Assembly (NCBI GenBank): GCA_023678885.1 | Contig: CM043001.1 | Coordinates: 3,420,001-3,484,000, forward strand | Reading direction: 5' to 3' | Length of the DNA: 64,000 nucleotides | Origin: Pogostemon cablin | Lineage: Eukaryota; Streptophyta; Magnoliopsida; Lamiales; Lamiaceae | Shown: in pieces, positions 57,436 through 64,000 of the stretch | Layout: each line of letters opens with the position of its first letter | How positions within the stretch are numbered: position 1 is the first letter of the stretch | The notes under the pieces: model-generated | What the model was told of the DNA's origin: nothing | What the model saw: only the letters and a program-made list of their open reading frames with translations | Databases searched by the model: none | Position numbers and translations under genes: made by a program

Positions 57436-58785
57436 CAGGGGTGTCAATTCTGGACACAATACGATAGCAAAATATTTGTGTCATTATCGTGTTAATCCGA
57501 TAAAGATAATGTAAATTTCTTGTCGTGTTCATGTCAAGTCGTTAAACAAGACTAATGTTAACAGATAACTCATTATTCTATTAATAATTCATTAATTAAT
57601 AATATGTTAACAACCTTCTACCTTCTATAAAGACATACTATTTGATAATAAAAGTGAAAATGCCACAAAGTAGCAACTTCTACTTAAAAGTAATTTTAAG
57701 TGGTCACATGTCTTAAAATACAATTTATTCTAGCCACTTTTATTGGAAGTGGCCAAAATGCTCTTCAAAGGGACCCACTGATCACATGTTTGAGGAATCA
57801 GATTCCTCCCTTTTTGAACCAAAAGTACTAATAGTACAATTGAGAAATCCGATTCCCCCCTTTTTCTTTAAGAAGTGCAAAGTACAATACCTAGTACTAT
57901 GTAGGCATGTGCTCCCTCATTGTTCTATTCGGCCCATATATTTACACTATTCGGTCTACTTCAAAGTATGGTATTCGGCCTACGTCGAGTTTGCCCTGAT
58001 TTCACCCCTAAAAAATATTTGTTCTATTCGATCTACATTTCCTTCTATTCGGCCTACAAGTTGTTATATTCGGCCCACCACAGCTGTTCTATTCGGCCTA
58101 AATCTGTGCTTATACATTATTCCTCCTATGATTTGTTCTATTCGGCCTAGAGTTGTTCTATCCGGCCTATATTTTTTTTCTATTTGGCCTACGTCTGGAC
58201 AAACCACAATTTGCTCTATTTGGCCAACAAGCACATCTATTCGGCCTACATTTTTATTTTATTCGACCGACCACACTTGTTCTATTCGGCCTACGTCTGG
58301 GCAAACCATAATTTGCTCTATTCGGTCAACGAGCACATCTATTCGGCCTACACTTTTGTTCTATTCGGCCTACGTCAGATGTTCTATTCGGCCTACACAA
58401 TTTTTTTCACTTTTGGGATAAATTTTAAATTTTAAAAGTGTTCTCACCCACCCCATTTAATGGGTCAACACTGAGATAAGGATGGCCCCATTATTTTTAT
58501 CCTTATCCTGACAATTATAGAGATAAATTAGAGAGTGCACTTAGTAGTGGCTAGTAAAAATTATTTTTAATGGAAGTGATCAAATAAAATTGTACTTAGT
58601 GAATAATTACTAGTAAAAATTTGGACTCTAACTTTTATTAGTTTTTTTTTATTTGGGTATTGTTATCGTATCATATTGTGACAACATAGTTTTTTCGGTA
58701 TTATATTGTGTTTAGATTTACCTGGTCTCGTTTCACTTTCATGTCAACCCAAACTAATATTCAATAGCAACCATTTCCAACCCTA
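57436..58785. mobile_element. hAT-like non-autonomous element (1,350 bp)
   Basis: Left end CAGGGGTGTCAATTCTGGAC and inverted right end TAGGGTTGGAAATGGTTGC are typical plant hAT-type termini. Flanks TAATATAG (57428-57435) and TAATATTG (58786-58793) match at seven of eight bases. Subterminal TATCGTGT-like motifs occur on both sides. No transposase. The middle is a TTCTATTCGGCC minisatellite. Confidence 0.7.
57921..58400 (+). repeat. TTCTATTCGGCCTAC minisatellite, ~18 irregular units
   Basis: The 15-bp core TTCTATTCGGCCTAC, with variants, occurs about 18 times at irregular spacing of roughly 20-50 bp. A higher-order unit of about 95 bp, including GGCCTACGTCTGG.CAAACCA, is repeated at 58176-58270 and 58277-58370. 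Overlapping ORFs are by-products of the repeat. Confidence 0.88.
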
Positions 58786-58915
58786 TAATATTGTATTAGT
58801 GCATGGAAAACTCTACGGTCTCCTCCCCATCTACCCATGCTTCCAGTTGTATACAAATAATAATTAATAGAAATTATTCAGCATGTACAAACTAAATTAG
58901 GTCTCATCTCATCAA

Positions 58916-58923
58916 TATAAATA
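58916..58923 (+). promoter_or_regulatory. TATA box of the lipoxygenase gene
   Basis: TATAAATA lies 87 bp before the ATG at 59010, leaving a leader of about 60 nt with CAATTCAAACAATTCATTC. It is the best TATA in the upstream region and sits about 130 bp downstream of the hAT-like element. Confidence 0.75.
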
Positions 58924-59009
58924 CCACCCTATTCTACATACATTCTTATTCTCAATTCAAACAATTCATTCATTAGAGCCAATTAAGTTCCAAGTTAGAG
59001 AGAGAAAGG

Positions 59010-63608
<4,599 letters not shown>

Positions 63609-63628
63609 GTCAGATATAATGGTTAATA

Positions 63629-63855
63629 CTCCCACCGTCCCTTGGTAAGAGTTCCATTTGTTTTTGGGCACATGGATTAAGGAGCATTATTATTTAATGT
63701 GTAGTGAGTTGTTGTATTAGTGGGTGTGTGAGCCCCATGTTTTAATTGTATTAGTGGGTTTGGATGGGTCTCATATGTCCAAGAAAAGAAATGGGATCCT
63801 TTGAGTGGGACAACCAAAATGATAAAATGGGACTCTTATCTAGGGACGGAGGGAG
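63629..63855. mobile_element. Stowaway MITE (227 bp) at start of LOX intron 2
   Basis: CTCCCACCGTCCCTTGGTAA and inverted CTCCCTCCGTCCCTAGATAA, TA on both sides. It starts 20 bp after the exon 2 donor. Same family and length as 47983-48209. Confidence 0.88.
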
Positions 63856-63884
63856 TATGTAATAATAATTCAACGAGTTAGTCT

Positions 63885-64000
63885 CCTATGAACCGGGTTT
63901 ACACCATTTGTGGTTCCCCTCTAATTTAAATCGTAGCAATATATATGATACAATAGAATTAGAAGGGGACCACATGGTGTAAACCGTGAACTCGATTTAC
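63885..64000. repeat. Foldback at window edge (partial)
   Basis: GGTTTACACCATTTGTGGTTC and the complement of its partner GGTTTACACCATGTGGTCC form two arms with a short loop. It probably continues past the edge. Confidence 0.6.

Noticed and set aside
57786..58435. ORFs of up to 211 codons in the TTCTATTCGGCC repeat
   Set aside because: Open in more than one frame because the repeat lacks stops; no start context or domain.

Overview
The window is plant nuclear DNA, AT-rich and dominated by transposable elements. The only convincing host gene is the first two coding exons of a 9-lipoxygenase at the right edge (59010 onward, + strand). The repeat types (Athila with tRNA-Asp primer site, Copia, CACTA, Stowaway/hAT/Mutator-like MITEs) and the lipoxygenase point to a eudicot. 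I suspect Lamiales from the repeat flavour, but that is only an impression.

Layout. 1-12439: an Athila-type Ty3 retrotransposon on the minus strand with 5' LTR, primer-binding site, gag-pol and a third ORF; its 3' LTR lies off the left edge. It sits in a Copia pol gene whose 3' half continues at 12440-14127. 14441-15410 is an organelle-derived mosaic with a ycf1 scrap and a decayed plastid trnS-GCU. 15411-25920 is a nest of small DNA elements: Stowaway MITEs, TTATCACTTT-rich elements, a tandem array split by a two-foldback composite element (18185-19670), and a hAT-like element with an exact 8-bp target duplication (21984-24610). About 26150-37325 is a second Athila-type LTR split by a 9.6-kb CACTA element (27466-37065, TSD ACG). 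The CACTA carries fragments of host genes (ELF4-like, auxilin-type J-domain, possibly ENOD93) and was itself hit by a complete Copia (31905-36565, TSD GGAGC). 37341-41518 is a non-autonomous Copia-like element with a gag but no pol, carrying a hAT MITE in one LTR.

43953-45076 is a Pack-MULE-like element with a broken CIPK kinase fragment. 48501-49344 is a miniature Copia derivative. 49346-56609 is the most striking object: a 7.3-kb near-perfect palindrome made of two inverted copies of a Mutator-like element with a FAR1-type transposase, separated by 29 bp. 57436-58785 is a hAT-like element carrying an 18-unit TTCTATTCGGCC minisatellite, ending about 130 bp upstream of the lipoxygenase TATA box. 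The lipoxygenase intron 1 (4.1 kb) holds two foldback elements and a long (AT)n tract, and intron 2 starts with a Stowaway.

The elements form nested layers that give relative ages: Athila is younger than the Copia it interrupts; the Copia at 31905 is younger than the CACTA, which is younger than the LTR it splits. In the elements where a parent codon can be guessed, nearly all premature stops fit C-to-T or G-to-A change, as expected of methylated, silenced DNA. All identifications come from reading translated sequence and repeat ends by eye; no database search was possible.
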